A stretch of 64,000 bases of DNA, from the NCBI GenBank assembly GCA_958295835.1, contig OY282378.1, positions 5,233,694 through 5,297,693 of the forward strand. The letters run 5' to 3'. This DNA is from an uncultured Gammaproteobacteria bacterium (lineage in GTDB: Bacteria > Pseudomonadota > Gammaproteobacteria > HK1). Both the position numbers and the translations under genes were made by a program. Numbering within the stretch: position 1 is the first letter of the stretch; each line of letters begins with the position of its first letter. The notes below the pieces were generated by a model that did not search any database, was not told the DNA's origin, and saw nothing but the letters and a program-made list of their open reading frames with translations. Shown here piece by piece: positions 50,916 to 58,264 of the stretch.

Positions 50916-52439
50916 TCAGGCGGCCAGCCGCTCGCGCAACGCCGTCTTGAGCACCTTGCCGTAGTTGTTCTTGGGCAGGGAGTCGACGCGCACGTAGCAC
51001 CTCGGCCGCTTGAAGCGGGCGATGTGGTCGAGGCAGAGCCGGTCGAGCGCGGCATCCTCGACGCTCAGGCCCTCGCGCTCGACGACGAACGCGACGACCT
51101 CCTCCCCCCATTCGGGATGGGGCCGCCCGACCACCGACGCCTCCAGCACTGCCTCGTGCCGGAGCAGCACCTCCTCGATCTCGCGCGGATAGACGTTGCT
51201 GCCGCCGCTGACGATCATGTCCCGGATACGGTCCTTCAGCGTGACGAACCCGGTGGCGTCGAGGGCGCCGGCGTCGCCCATGTGGAGCCAGCCGCCGCGC
51301 AGGGTTCGCGCCGTCGCCTCCGGATCGCGCCAGTATCCGGCCATCACGACGTCGCCGCGGGCGAGGATCTCGCCCGGCTCCCCCGGCGGAAGATCGGCGT
51401 CGTTCCCGTCCACCACCCGCACCTCGACCCCGGTGCGCGGAAAACCGACCGAGGCCAGCCAGTCGTCGTAACGCGGGTGCTCGACCATCGCATGGTGCCT
51501 CTGCGAAAGCCCGGTGACCGTCATCGGCGCCTCGCCCTGGGCGAAGAGCTGGTAGAGCCGGGGACCCCACATCTCCAGCGCGCGGCGCAGATCCGCGACG
51601 TACATCGGACCGCCACCGTAGGTGATGGTCTTCAGATGCGCCGGATTCATGTCGCCGGCGCCGGGGGCGTTCATCAGGCGCGTGAGCATCGTCGGCGCCG
51701 CGAAGAAGCTCACCCCCTCGCGCGCGTTCACGATCGAGACGACCTCGTCCGGTGCGAAGTGCCCGCTCTCCGGGATGACGTTGCACGCCGCCTTCGCGAC
51801 GTGCGAGAGCGAATACAGCCCCGAGCCGTGCGAGACCGGCGCGGCGTGGACGAGGGCGTCGCCGGGCGCGACGTGGTCGATGTCCGCGAAGTAGGCCATG
51901 GTCATGGCCATGAGCACGCGGTGGGTCAGGATCGCGCCCTTCGGCCGGCCGGTGGTGCCGCTGGTATAGAACAGCCACGCGGGGTCGGCGGGCTCGGCAT
52001 GGGCCATGTCCATGCCCGGGCCGGTGGCCATCGCCTCGTAGGCCGGATCGTCCACGCTGACGACGGCTTCGACGGTCTCGACGTCGTCGGCCAACCCCGC
52101 GATGCCCTCGACCAGATCCGGGGTCACGAAGCAGATCCTCGCCCCGGAGTGGTCGAGGATCCAGGCGAGCTCGCTCGGGTGGAGCTTCGCGTTGATGGGG
52201 ACCGCGACCAGGCCCGCGTGCCACGTGCCGAACAGGGTCTCGAAGAACTGCGGGCAGTTGGTCATCGCGATCGCGATGCGCGCGCCGGGCGCACAGCCCC
52301 GCGCCCGGAGCGCCGCCGCGACCGCCGCGGTGCGCGCCCCGAGCCGGCCATAAGTGGCCCAGCACGTATCGCCGACGCAGACGGCCTCGCGCTCGGATTC
52401 GGCGATGGCCGCGTGGCGCATGAAGGCCGCGAGGTTCAT
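50916..52439 (-). CDS. Acyl-CoA synthetase (AMP-forming)
   Basis: 507 aa, the normal length. AMP-binding motifs are WLFYTSGTTGRPKGAILTH, the A5-like YQLFAQGEAPMT, GWLHMGDAGALDATGFVTLKDR and the C-terminal catalytic Lys in LPKNNYGKVLKTALRERL. It activates a carboxylic acid with ATP and CoA; the acid is unknown. A scrap of its paralogue upstream of the thiolase hints at a joint pathway. Confidence 0.93.
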   Translation of the reverse strand: MNLAAFMRHAAIAESEREAVCVGDTCWATYGRLGARTAAVAAALRARGCAPGARIAIAMTNCPQFFETLFGTWHAGLVAVPINAKLHPSELAWILDHSGARICFVTPDLVEGIAGLADDVETVEAVVSVDDPAYEAMATGPGMDMAHAEPADPAWLFYTSGTTGRPKGAILTHRVLMAMTMAYFADIDHVAPGDALVHAAPVSHGSGLYSLSHVAKAACNVIPESGHFAPDEVVSIVNAREGVSFFAAPTMLTRLMNAPGAGDMNPAHLKTITYGGGPMYVADLRRALEMWGPRLYQLFAQGEAPMTVTGLSQRHHAMVEHPRYDDWLASVGFPRTGVEVRVVDGNDADLPPGEPGEILARGDVVMAGYWRDPEATARTLRGGWLHMGDAGALDATGFVTLKDRIRDMIVSGGSNVYPREIEEVLLRHEAVLEASVVGRPHPEWGEEVVAFVVEREGLSVEDAALDRLCLDHIARFKRPRCYVRVDSLPKNNYGKVLKTALRERLAA

Positions 52440-52642
52440 GGAGCGGTTTCTCCTCCGCCGGTCGCCGCCGGTGAGAAGCTACGATCGCATACCGTCCCCT
52501 GATCGTCTATCGCGCCGGGCGGGACGTCTCCAGCTTCAGCGCCCGTTGAATTGCCACTGCCTTGAATCACCACTGCCGGCGCCGCGCTGCCGGGCCTTTC
52601 CGTGTCCGCGTCGGTGAATCGAACAGACGGCTTGTTGCGCGA

Positions 52643-53245
52643 CTACACATCCCGGTACGCGAGGAGCCGCTCGACGTAGCGGGCGATCTGGTCCACTTCG
52701 AGGTTGACCGTGGACCCCGGACCAAGCTCCCCCAGGGTCGTCACTTCGAGGGTGTGGGGGACGATGTTCACGTCGAAGACCGCGCCGACGACTCCATTGA
52801 CGGTGAGGCTCACCCCGTCGATGCACACCGAGCCCTTCTCCGCGACATAGCGGGCGAGCGCGTCGGGCGCCCGGATCTCGAACCGGACGGAGCGGGCGTC
52901 GCCGCGCCGCGCGAGTACTTCCGCGACGCCGTCGACGTGGCCGGACACCAGATGGCCTCCGAGCGGCGTGTCCGGCTTGAGCGCTGTTTCGAGGTTGACC
53001 CTGCGCCCGGCCGCGAAGCCGCACAACGTGGTCCGCGCCAGCGACTCCGCCGAGACGTCGGCCCGGAAGCCGGCCGGCGTCACCTCGACGGCGGTGAGGC
53101 AGGCTCCGCTGACGCAGATGGAGTCCCCGACCGCGATGCCGGCCGGGTCGATGGCCGCGGTCGCGACGGCGAACGACACGTCTCCCGCCGCGTGCTCGAT
53201 GCGTTCGTCGATCCGGCCCACCGTCCGGACGATCCCCGTGAACAT
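52643..53245 (-). CDS. ribE: Riboflavin synthase alpha chain
   Basis: 200 aa from the ATG at 53245. The two lumazine-binding repeats both show their starts (MFTGIVRTVGRIDE and GGHLVSGHVDGVAEVLAR) and the GVSLTVN/GACLTAVEV active-site strands. It makes riboflavin from two lumazines. In the usual order ribD is directly upstream; here ribD is 5 kb away, with a mobile element between them. Confidence 0.95.
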   Translation of the reverse strand: MFTGIVRTVGRIDERIEHAAGDVSFAVATAAIDPAGIAVGDSICVSGACLTAVEVTPAGFRADVSAESLARTTLCGFAAGRRVNLETALKPDTPLGGHLVSGHVDGVAEVLARRGDARSVRFEIRAPDALARYVAEKGSVCIDGVSLTVNGVVGAVFDVNIVPHTLEVTTLGELGPGSTVNLEVDQIARYVERLLAYRDV

Positions 53246-53339
53246 CGTGTTCCGCCTCCTTTTCTGGATTCGCTGTTCGCTTCGCCTGTGCGGCGCCGGG
53301 GCCGGCTGTGCAACCACACGAAATCTGTCCGTCTGGACT

Positions 53340-53370
53340 GAACCGCCCCGCGGGAAACCCGGGGCGGTTC
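53340..53370. terminator. Strong hairpin at the left end of the element
   Basis: GAACCGCCCCG and CGGGGCGGTTC pair perfectly around nine bases, nine bases inside the left terminal repeat. A minus frame ending here (TTTLAQELDLGDADEDTL) may be the tail of a lost gene, for which this would be the terminator. Confidence 0.6.
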
Positions 53371-53526
53371 AGAGGGTGTCCTCGTCGGCGTCGCCCAAGT
53401 CGAGCTCTTGGGCCAGCGTGGTGGTGTGCCATCGCCGGGTGAGGTGGACCCCATCGGTTGGACAGGAATCGCGAATCAGTAAGTGTCTTCTGCCATGATC
53501 ATAGCAGGGAGAGAGAGGAGCAGAAG

Positions 53527-53808
53527 ATGAGACGCAAGCGCAGGAATCATTCGGCATCGTTCAAGGCGAAGGTGGCGGTGGCCGCGGTTCGCGGTGAGAA
53601 GACCCTTGCGGAACTGGCCCAACACTACGACGTGCACCCGAACCAGATTCAGGACTGGCGAGGCCGCTTGGTGGGCAGCGCCGAGCGCCTGTTCGAACGC
53701 GGGGCCGCACGAGACAACGACACCGAGCACCAAGTCAAGGAGCTGCACGCCAAGATCGGACAGTTGACGATGGAACGGGATTTTTTATCCGGCAAGCTCG
53801 GTCATTGA
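53527..53808 (+). CDS. IS3-family OrfA
   Basis: 93 aa. HTH and leucine-zipper type OrfA: HSASFKAKVAVAAVRGEKTL, AQHYDVHPNQIQDWR, KELHAKIGQLTMERDFLS. A slippery heptamer T TTT TTA at 53781-53787 lies in frame near the end. A -1 shift there joins orfA directly to the orfB frame and would give the OrfAB transposase. Confidence 0.92.
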   Translation: MRRKRRNHSASFKAKVAVAAVRGEKTLAELAQHYDVHPNQIQDWRGRLVGSAERLFERGAARDNDTEHQVKELHAKIGQLTMERDFLSGKLGH

Positions 53809-54656
53809 GCCGCACGCGGCGCAAGGCCATGATCGAGCGGGGTCACTCATTGCCGGTGACACACCAGTGCGAGCTGCTGGCGCTGTCGCGTTCGAGCGTG
53901 TACCACCAGCCGGCGCCGGTCTCGGAACAGGACCTGGAGGCCATGCGCCTGCTCGACGAGGCGCACCTTCAGTTCCCGTTCTACGGGAGCCGTCGATTGA
54001 GCGATTGGCTCGGGGAGCGTGGGGTGAAGGCCAACCGCAAGCGGGTGCGGCGTCTGATGCGCCTGATGGGGCTTGAGGCGCTGTACCCACGGCCCCGAAC
54101 GAGCCGAGCGGGCCAGGGTCACACGGTCTATCCCTATCTGCTGAGGGAGCTCACCGTGGAGCGTCCCAACCAGGTGTGGGCCACCGATATCTGCTACCTC
54201 CCGATGGCCCGCGGGTTTCTCTACCTGGTCGCGGTCATGGACTGGTACAGCCGCAAGGTGCTCGCCTGGCGGCTGTCCAATCCCCTCAACGGCGACTTCT
54301 GCGTCGAGGCTTTGGAGGATGCCCTCGCCCACTATGGGCGCCCGGAGATATTCAACACCGACCAGGGGGCACAGTTCACCAGCGCGGCGTTCACAGAAGT
54401 GCTCAAGGGCGCGGGCGTGGCCATCAGCATGGACGGCAAGGGGCGATGGGTGGATAACGTGTTCGTGGAACGGCTGCGGAGGAGTGTGAAGTACGAGGAG
54501 GTGTATCTGCACGCTTACGAGAGCGTAGCCGCGGCTCGCGCGGGACTGGGCCGCTACTTCCGGTTCTACAATGCCGAGCGCCACCATCAGGGCCTCGGGC
54601 GCAGGACACCCGACGCGGTGTATGCTGACCGCGGCTCATGGCCCAAGGCAGCGTGA
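53805..54656 (+). CDS. IS3-family OrfB transposase
   Basis: 283 aa by itself, but normally made as the OrfAB fusion through -1 frameshifting; the TTG at 53805 is only the formal start. The DDE core is intact: QVWATDICYLPMARGFLYLV (Asp), IFNTDQGAQFTSAAFTEV (Asp) and NVFVERLRRSVKYEEVYL (Glu), with AERHHQGLGRRTPDAVY at the end. It should be active in form. Confidence 0.92.
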   Translation: MSRTRRKAMIERGHSLPVTHQCELLALSRSSVYHQPAPVSEQDLEAMRLLDEAHLQFPFYGSRRLSDWLGERGVKANRKRVRRLMRLMGLEALYPRPRTSRAGQGHTVYPYLLRELTVERPNQVWATDICYLPMARGFLYLVAVMDWYSRKVLAWRLSNPLNGDFCVEALEDALAHYGRPEIFNTDQGAQFTSAAFTEVLKGAGVAISMDGKGRWVDNVFVERLRRSVKYEEVYLHAYESVAAARAGLGRYFRFYNAERHHQGLGRRTPDAVYADRGSWPKAA

Positions 54657-54853
54657 AGCTGGCGAACCAACGGAGGCGGAGTACACTTATCGCACTGTCC
54701 AATTATCGGGGTCCACTTCTATCTTCGGCGTGGGTTCTGGAAAGAGAATCAGCCGCTGGATGACACCAAGACTTATCCTTCATCCCGTGTAGTCTGTTCC
54801 TCGCGAGATTCAGTGTGTCTTGAAGGAGGCCAACCACGGCAACGGGCGCAGTG

Positions 54854-55414
54854 TTACGTTGAAGTAATAATCCTCCGAAAGTTCACTTTACTCCCCAGAG
54901 CCTCTTGGGCCATTGCCGGAAGTACGTTGCCTGCGCTTACCATGAGGGCACGATCGTCGAAGAGGAGCATATATGGACCTTCGCGTTCCGAGTCGACCAG
55001 CATGGTGCAGAGTTCTCTGCCCCAGATGACGGGGTTTAACGCAGCGGAGCGGTACGATTTCACCTTGAGGCGGCCGAACAAGTCGACGTAGATCGCATTT
55101 TGCTCTTGGAAGATTCTGAATGCCGTTTCCCTTGACCAAGCCAAGGTGTCGAACCTGGGAGCTACCCTGACGTCAATTACCCATGACGTCATGTTGCCGC
55201 TGATCAAGTCTACGAAATCGCGCCAGTTCATAGTCGTCACAAGCGCAAGAATGAATGCAAGACGTTCTGGATGCGCGATGGAAGACTGCTCAGGTGCGTC
55301 CAGCCCAAGGGAAAGCTGCTCCGGTGGTTCCAAGCACACATTGGCAGGACCCACAATCTTCTCCTGATCGTATATCAGTCGAAGATGGCTGGCGTCCTTT
55401 CTCGCGGTCATCAT
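54854..55414 (-). CDS. Unrecognised partner gene downstream of avcD
   Basis: 186 aa from the ATG at 55414, six bases after AAGGAAAGGG; a TTG at 55432 is also open. It starts 30 bases after the avcD stop, clearly in the same operon. WVIDVRVAPRFDTLAW recalls the start of DUF488/rhodanese-like folds, and the rest (GRELCTMLVDSEREGPYMLL) is unknown. Its lower GC matches the deaminase gene, not the host. A role as effector, regulator or second defence component is inferred from position. Confidence 0.7.
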   Translation of the reverse strand: MMTARKDASHLRLIYDQEKIVGPANVCLEPPEQLSLGLDAPEQSSIAHPERLAFILALVTTMNWRDFVDLISGNMTSWVIDVRVAPRFDTLAWSRETAFRIFQEQNAIYVDLFGRLKVKSYRSAALNPVIWGRELCTMLVDSEREGPYMLLFDDRALMVSAGNVLPAMAQEALGSKVNFRRIITST

Positions 55415-55444
55415 AATCGCCCTTTCCTTCAAATGAACTTGGCC

Positions 55445-57115
55445 TCACTCCTTAACTAGATTGTGCGTAAGTCGTACTTCAACCTCGGCATAACTCAGTT
55501 TCAGGGTATCAACTACCCCGTGACCGGTTGGTCGTCCCAGCGTGGTCACCATATCTCCCGTATAGGGGTCCTTCATTTCGTAATCCTTAAAGAAGGCGCG
55601 ACGGTACAGCCGTGGGGCTACTCCGATGAACGCACGGAACAGGACGTTGGGTCTATTGCCGCCCCGTGTCTCTCCCTTCCCAGATCGGTGCTGCTTCTTC
55701 GGATCTGTGACGATGGCATCACCATGGAGCGGAATCGCTTGGCTCTTTAAGTAAGGCTCAATGTATTGCACCTCTTCGACGCCTGCTGTGACAATGTGCC
55801 TTGCGCAACTGTGACACGGAAACGTGGTGACAAAGAGATGTGTGCCGACTGTGCTAATTCCGTTTCGGCCAGCCGAAAGTAATGCGTCCATTTCAGCATG
55901 CACAGACCGGCTGAATTCCAAGAGCTGGCCTATTCGGCTATTTCTAACGTCTTCTCGAAGCTTCTTCTTTTCGTCTAGAGTCTTGCGTTTGTCGATCGCG
56001 TGGAGCTCTTCGATCGATGAGATCAGACTTTCAATGATCAGGTTCTGTTGAATAGTATTGGTGCAATTCTTATTATGAACAAAGCATCTGAAGTCATCCA
56101 TTCTGCTAGGGTCACCGCTCTGATTATGAGCAAGAATACCTCCGTACACACCTCCTCCAGCACGCGGAACTTCGTTAGTACCCGTAGCGATTAGGGCACC
56201 GCATTGATCCAAGAGGGCGGCTCCGACTTGTCTGGATAGACAGCTACTTTGCATTCGTGCTCCGTAAGCATGAAACATTCCGGTTTCGCTTGGCCATGGA
56301 CGGATTATTTTATTGCGCGTCAGGATGTCAACAAGGCGACCTAACTTGTCCGTCAAATCCCAATCTGGACTCGCTTCCTTGTTCTGTATGAAACGTTCAA
56401 CTGTGTTGTCCACAAAATAATCTGACAAATGGAATGCTTCCGATACTTTTTGGCCGTAATCTTCCGGGGCATTTTCGTCCCGTTGCATGAACCTCTTTAT
56501 GACGTCTTTGCTAGCATGAGAGTATTTCTCATCTCGCAAGCGCCGTTCACGTTCGTCTTCTTGGCAAAACACGCCGATTAGGCAGAATGCCTCCTGATAC
56601 ACGCGCCGTAGCAATGCGACCTCATCAGGGTGGCGGATGGAATCCAAGATGTAGGCTCGCTTGGTGCCGTCCGGTATGATGGGCTTATGGTTCTCTGGGG
56701 CGCCTCCATCCTGCATTTCAGCACGCGTAACCCGAATGAGCTCCACGAATCCTATTGCGATAGCTGCGTTGTCGTTGGATTCTCTCCGCAGAGAGTCTCC
56801 CTCGTTCTGTAGTGCTTGGCTCCGTTCTATCTCTGTTTTTGCTTTGATCGGTCGATTCCGTCTTTTTGCCTGTTCTTCAATGATAGTTCGAGCTTTCAGA
56901 ATAGTCGCGTCGTAATCCTTCTTGCGGAGCAACTCTTCGAGGGTCTCGGCTATTTCGCTCGTACCCGAGCCAACCGGTCCAACGACTGCAAAGATCAGTT
57001 CGTTAGCTACGAGTCCGTCTAATACCAATTGAGACGGGCCTTCCTCCGATGAAGTGCTCATGGAGGTTCTGTCTAATGCAGTACTCAAGGCACCCGTCTC
57101 CCCATTGGAGTACAT
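55445..57115 (-). CDS. avcD: Anti-phage dCTP/dCMP deaminase with P-loop domain (AvcD-type)
   Basis: 556 aa from the ATG at 57115 behind GAGG; an ATG at 57061 is the alternative. The N-terminal half is a P-loop kinase-like domain (FAVVGPVGSGTSEIAETLEE, loop about 46-53, then ILDSIRHPDEVALLRRVY). The C-terminal half is a deoxycytidylate deaminase: QVGAALLDQCGALIATGTNE, HAEMDALL (406-413) and PCHSCARHIV (433-442), the zinc site. This two-domain plan is that of AvcD/DcdV, which empties the dCTP pool during phage infection and is held inactive by the AvcI RNA. Base composition is well below host GC. Confidence 0.9.
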   Translation of the reverse strand: MYSNGETGALSTALDRTSMSTSSEEGPSQLVLDGLVANELIFAVVGPVGSGTSEIAETLEELLRKKDYDATILKARTIIEEQAKRRNRPIKAKTEIERSQALQNEGDSLRRESNDNAAIAIGFVELIRVTRAEMQDGGAPENHKPIIPDGTKRAYILDSIRHPDEVALLRRVYQEAFCLIGVFCQEDERERRLRDEKYSHASKDVIKRFMQRDENAPEDYGQKVSEAFHLSDYFVDNTVERFIQNKEASPDWDLTDKLGRLVDILTRNKIIRPWPSETGMFHAYGARMQSSCLSRQVGAALLDQCGALIATGTNEVPRAGGGVYGGILAHNQSGDPSRMDDFRCFVHNKNCTNTIQQNLIIESLISSIEELHAIDKRKTLDEKKKLREDVRNSRIGQLLEFSRSVHAEMDALLSAGRNGISTVGTHLFVTTFPCHSCARHIVTAGVEEVQYIEPYLKSQAIPLHGDAIVTDPKKQHRSGKGETRGGNRPNVLFRAFIGVAPRLYRRAFFKDYEMKDPYTGDMVTTLGRPTGHGVVDTLKLSYAEVEVRLTHNLVKE

Positions 57116-58040
57116 GGAGCCTCGTTACGCCTAGAGGGGTCCCTTTGCATAGATCTCTCCTCTTCGTTTCTGAAGTTTCCTATCGCGTTCTCTTGGTCGG
57201 TGGTTCCCAAGTAGTTTTTGCAGCTTCGTCGCCTTCCTCGGTCAAGTGAGCCACCGCGACAATCCCTCGGGCAGTGTCTCGCCGTTCCGTTCTATCGTCT
57301 CCCCGATCGGGTAGCTCTAGTCGCGTTTCCAAGTGTGGCGGCTTACCCTCTTGGTGATCGTTCCGTCTTTCTCGCGAGGCTGGAGCAACCGCTAATTGTG
57401 TCGGTTGGCTCACGTCCCGAACGTTCGTTCGTACTTGGTTCCGTTCCAGGTCTCCCGGCAGCTACTGGTATGCACCTCGCCTTCGTTGATGAGGTCCATT
57501 CCCAAGCTCGACGGTCTCCGTGTCGTCCGTCGTTGACGCTAGATGTCAAATTTTGGCATAGTGCCCTATGCGGCCTCTGCCGTTCCGCTTGCCGCTACGC
57601 TAGCCTCCAAGCTAGCGGCTCTCCGCTCCACGTTGCCTTCATCATCGGTCCCTCCTTAGTTGGCGTACCTGCGGCCGACTGGTTATCACTCGTCTTTTCA
57701 CAGGATCCCCACCTGCTGCTCCGCGTTGTCTTTGGTCGCGGGGGCGATCGCGGGCTTGGTGTCTTTCTATCCGTGCATTGCCCCGCAGGGTGCCCGACAT
57801 AGACCCGTCGTCCGGCTCCCCAAGTCGCGCGCAGATCGTGGTGGTCACCAACGAAGGATTCCGTCTTCCCGTTGTATCTCGTGGTCTCCGCTCGCCTGCG
57901 CCTTGTCGTTCACGTAGTAGCGGGCCGCTTCCCAGTCCCCCTCTGCGCGGATGACCTGTCGGCGAGCAGTGTACGTTCGGATCGTCTCATCTCGCAATCC
58001 TTGAAGATCTGGATAGTCCCTTGCCACAGGCATCGGTCAT
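57116..58040 (-). other. Structured region upstream of avcD; candidate AvcI-like RNA and short frames
   Basis: 925 bases with no ordinary gene. Perfect hairpins lie at 57556-57571 (GCATAG/CTATGC) and 57598-57617 (CGCTAGC/GCTAGCG, extended by GCCGCTA/TAGCGGC). On the minus strand a strong AAGGAGG precedes an ATGATG near 57648 that opens only a 16-codon frame ending inside the second hairpin. Other short minus frames overlap by GTGA: a 62-codon frame (57845-58033, ARDYPDLQGLRDETIRTYTA) runs into a GTG frame at 57851, and a short frame ends at the GTG of another (57180-57413). In known systems the AvcI RNA is made just upstream of avcD. Confidence 0.4.
57845..58033 (-). CDS. Possible small protein in the avcD element
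   Basis: 62 aa of natural-looking, charged composition (ARDYPDLQGLRDETIRTYTA, RAEGDWEAARYYVNDKAQAS). It lies just inside the iterons of the right end. No family recognised. The host-like or phage-like origin is unclear, and it could be a chance frame in an RNA-coding region. Confidence 0.35.
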   Translation of the reverse strand: MPVARDYPDLQGLRDETIRTYTARRQVIRAEGDWEAARYYVNDKAQASGDHEIQREDGILRW

Positions 58041-58042
58041 TA

Positions 58043-58184
58043 GGACAGAATTCCCGTGGTTTCTTTACGATTAGGCCAGGATTTGCGTGGATTCGTGTCA
58101 GAGGTGGTGTCCGTAACCCGTTGATTCATCGTTCTTACACGGATAGTATTCCTGTGGAATCGCGGACAGATTTCGTGTGGTTGC
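58043..58184 (-). repeat. Four 21-bp iteron-like repeats at the right end of the element
   Basis: At 58043, 58074, 58141 and 58164 the plus strand reads variants of GGxxAGxATTxCxGTGG plus a TTC/ATC end. The fourth is part of the terminal inverted repeat itself. Spacing is 31, 67 and 23 bases. Several copies of the end sequence on one side only is the layout of transposase-binding sites in Tn7- or Tn5053-like elements. The left end shows just one copy. Confidence 0.75.
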
Positions 58185-58264
58185 ACACCGGCTGTGGACC
58201 GGAGTCGATGCGCCGCTCCCCGCCGGCCCGCATGATGCTTCCCGCGTACGCCGCGCACGGGCTC

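Larger units (their letters stand above)
53445..54715 (+). mobile_element. IS3-family insertion sequence
   Basis: 1271 bases with imperfect terminal repeats that begin TGGACCCC on both sides, holding orfA and orfB in overlapping frames. It has inserted into the left part of the defence element. No clear target duplication is seen (AGG left, CTT right). Confidence 0.85.
53307..58187. mobile_element. 4.88-kb transposon-like defence element between ribE and ribD
   Basis: Both ends carry the same perfect 25-bp terminal inverted repeat, beginning TGTGCAACCACACGAAAT from each flank inward (53307-53331 and 58163-58187). The host bases CCGGC directly flank both ends (53302-53306 and 58188-58192), a 5-bp target duplication. 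TGT...ACA ends with a 5-bp duplication are seen in Tn7- and Tn5053-like transposons and some IS families. Inside are a terminator-like hairpin, an IS3-family insertion, a small gene, avcD and a structured region; no transposase gene of its own is recognisable. Confidence 0.85.

Noticed and set aside
52440..52642. FMN riboswitch near the rib genes
   Set aside because: None of the conserved RFN-element blocks could be found upstream of ribD or ribE.
57218..57802. 195-codon plus frame upstream of avcD
   Set aside because: Ser/Leu/Arg composition without motifs; the minus strand has the hairpins and the better ribosome-binding sites.
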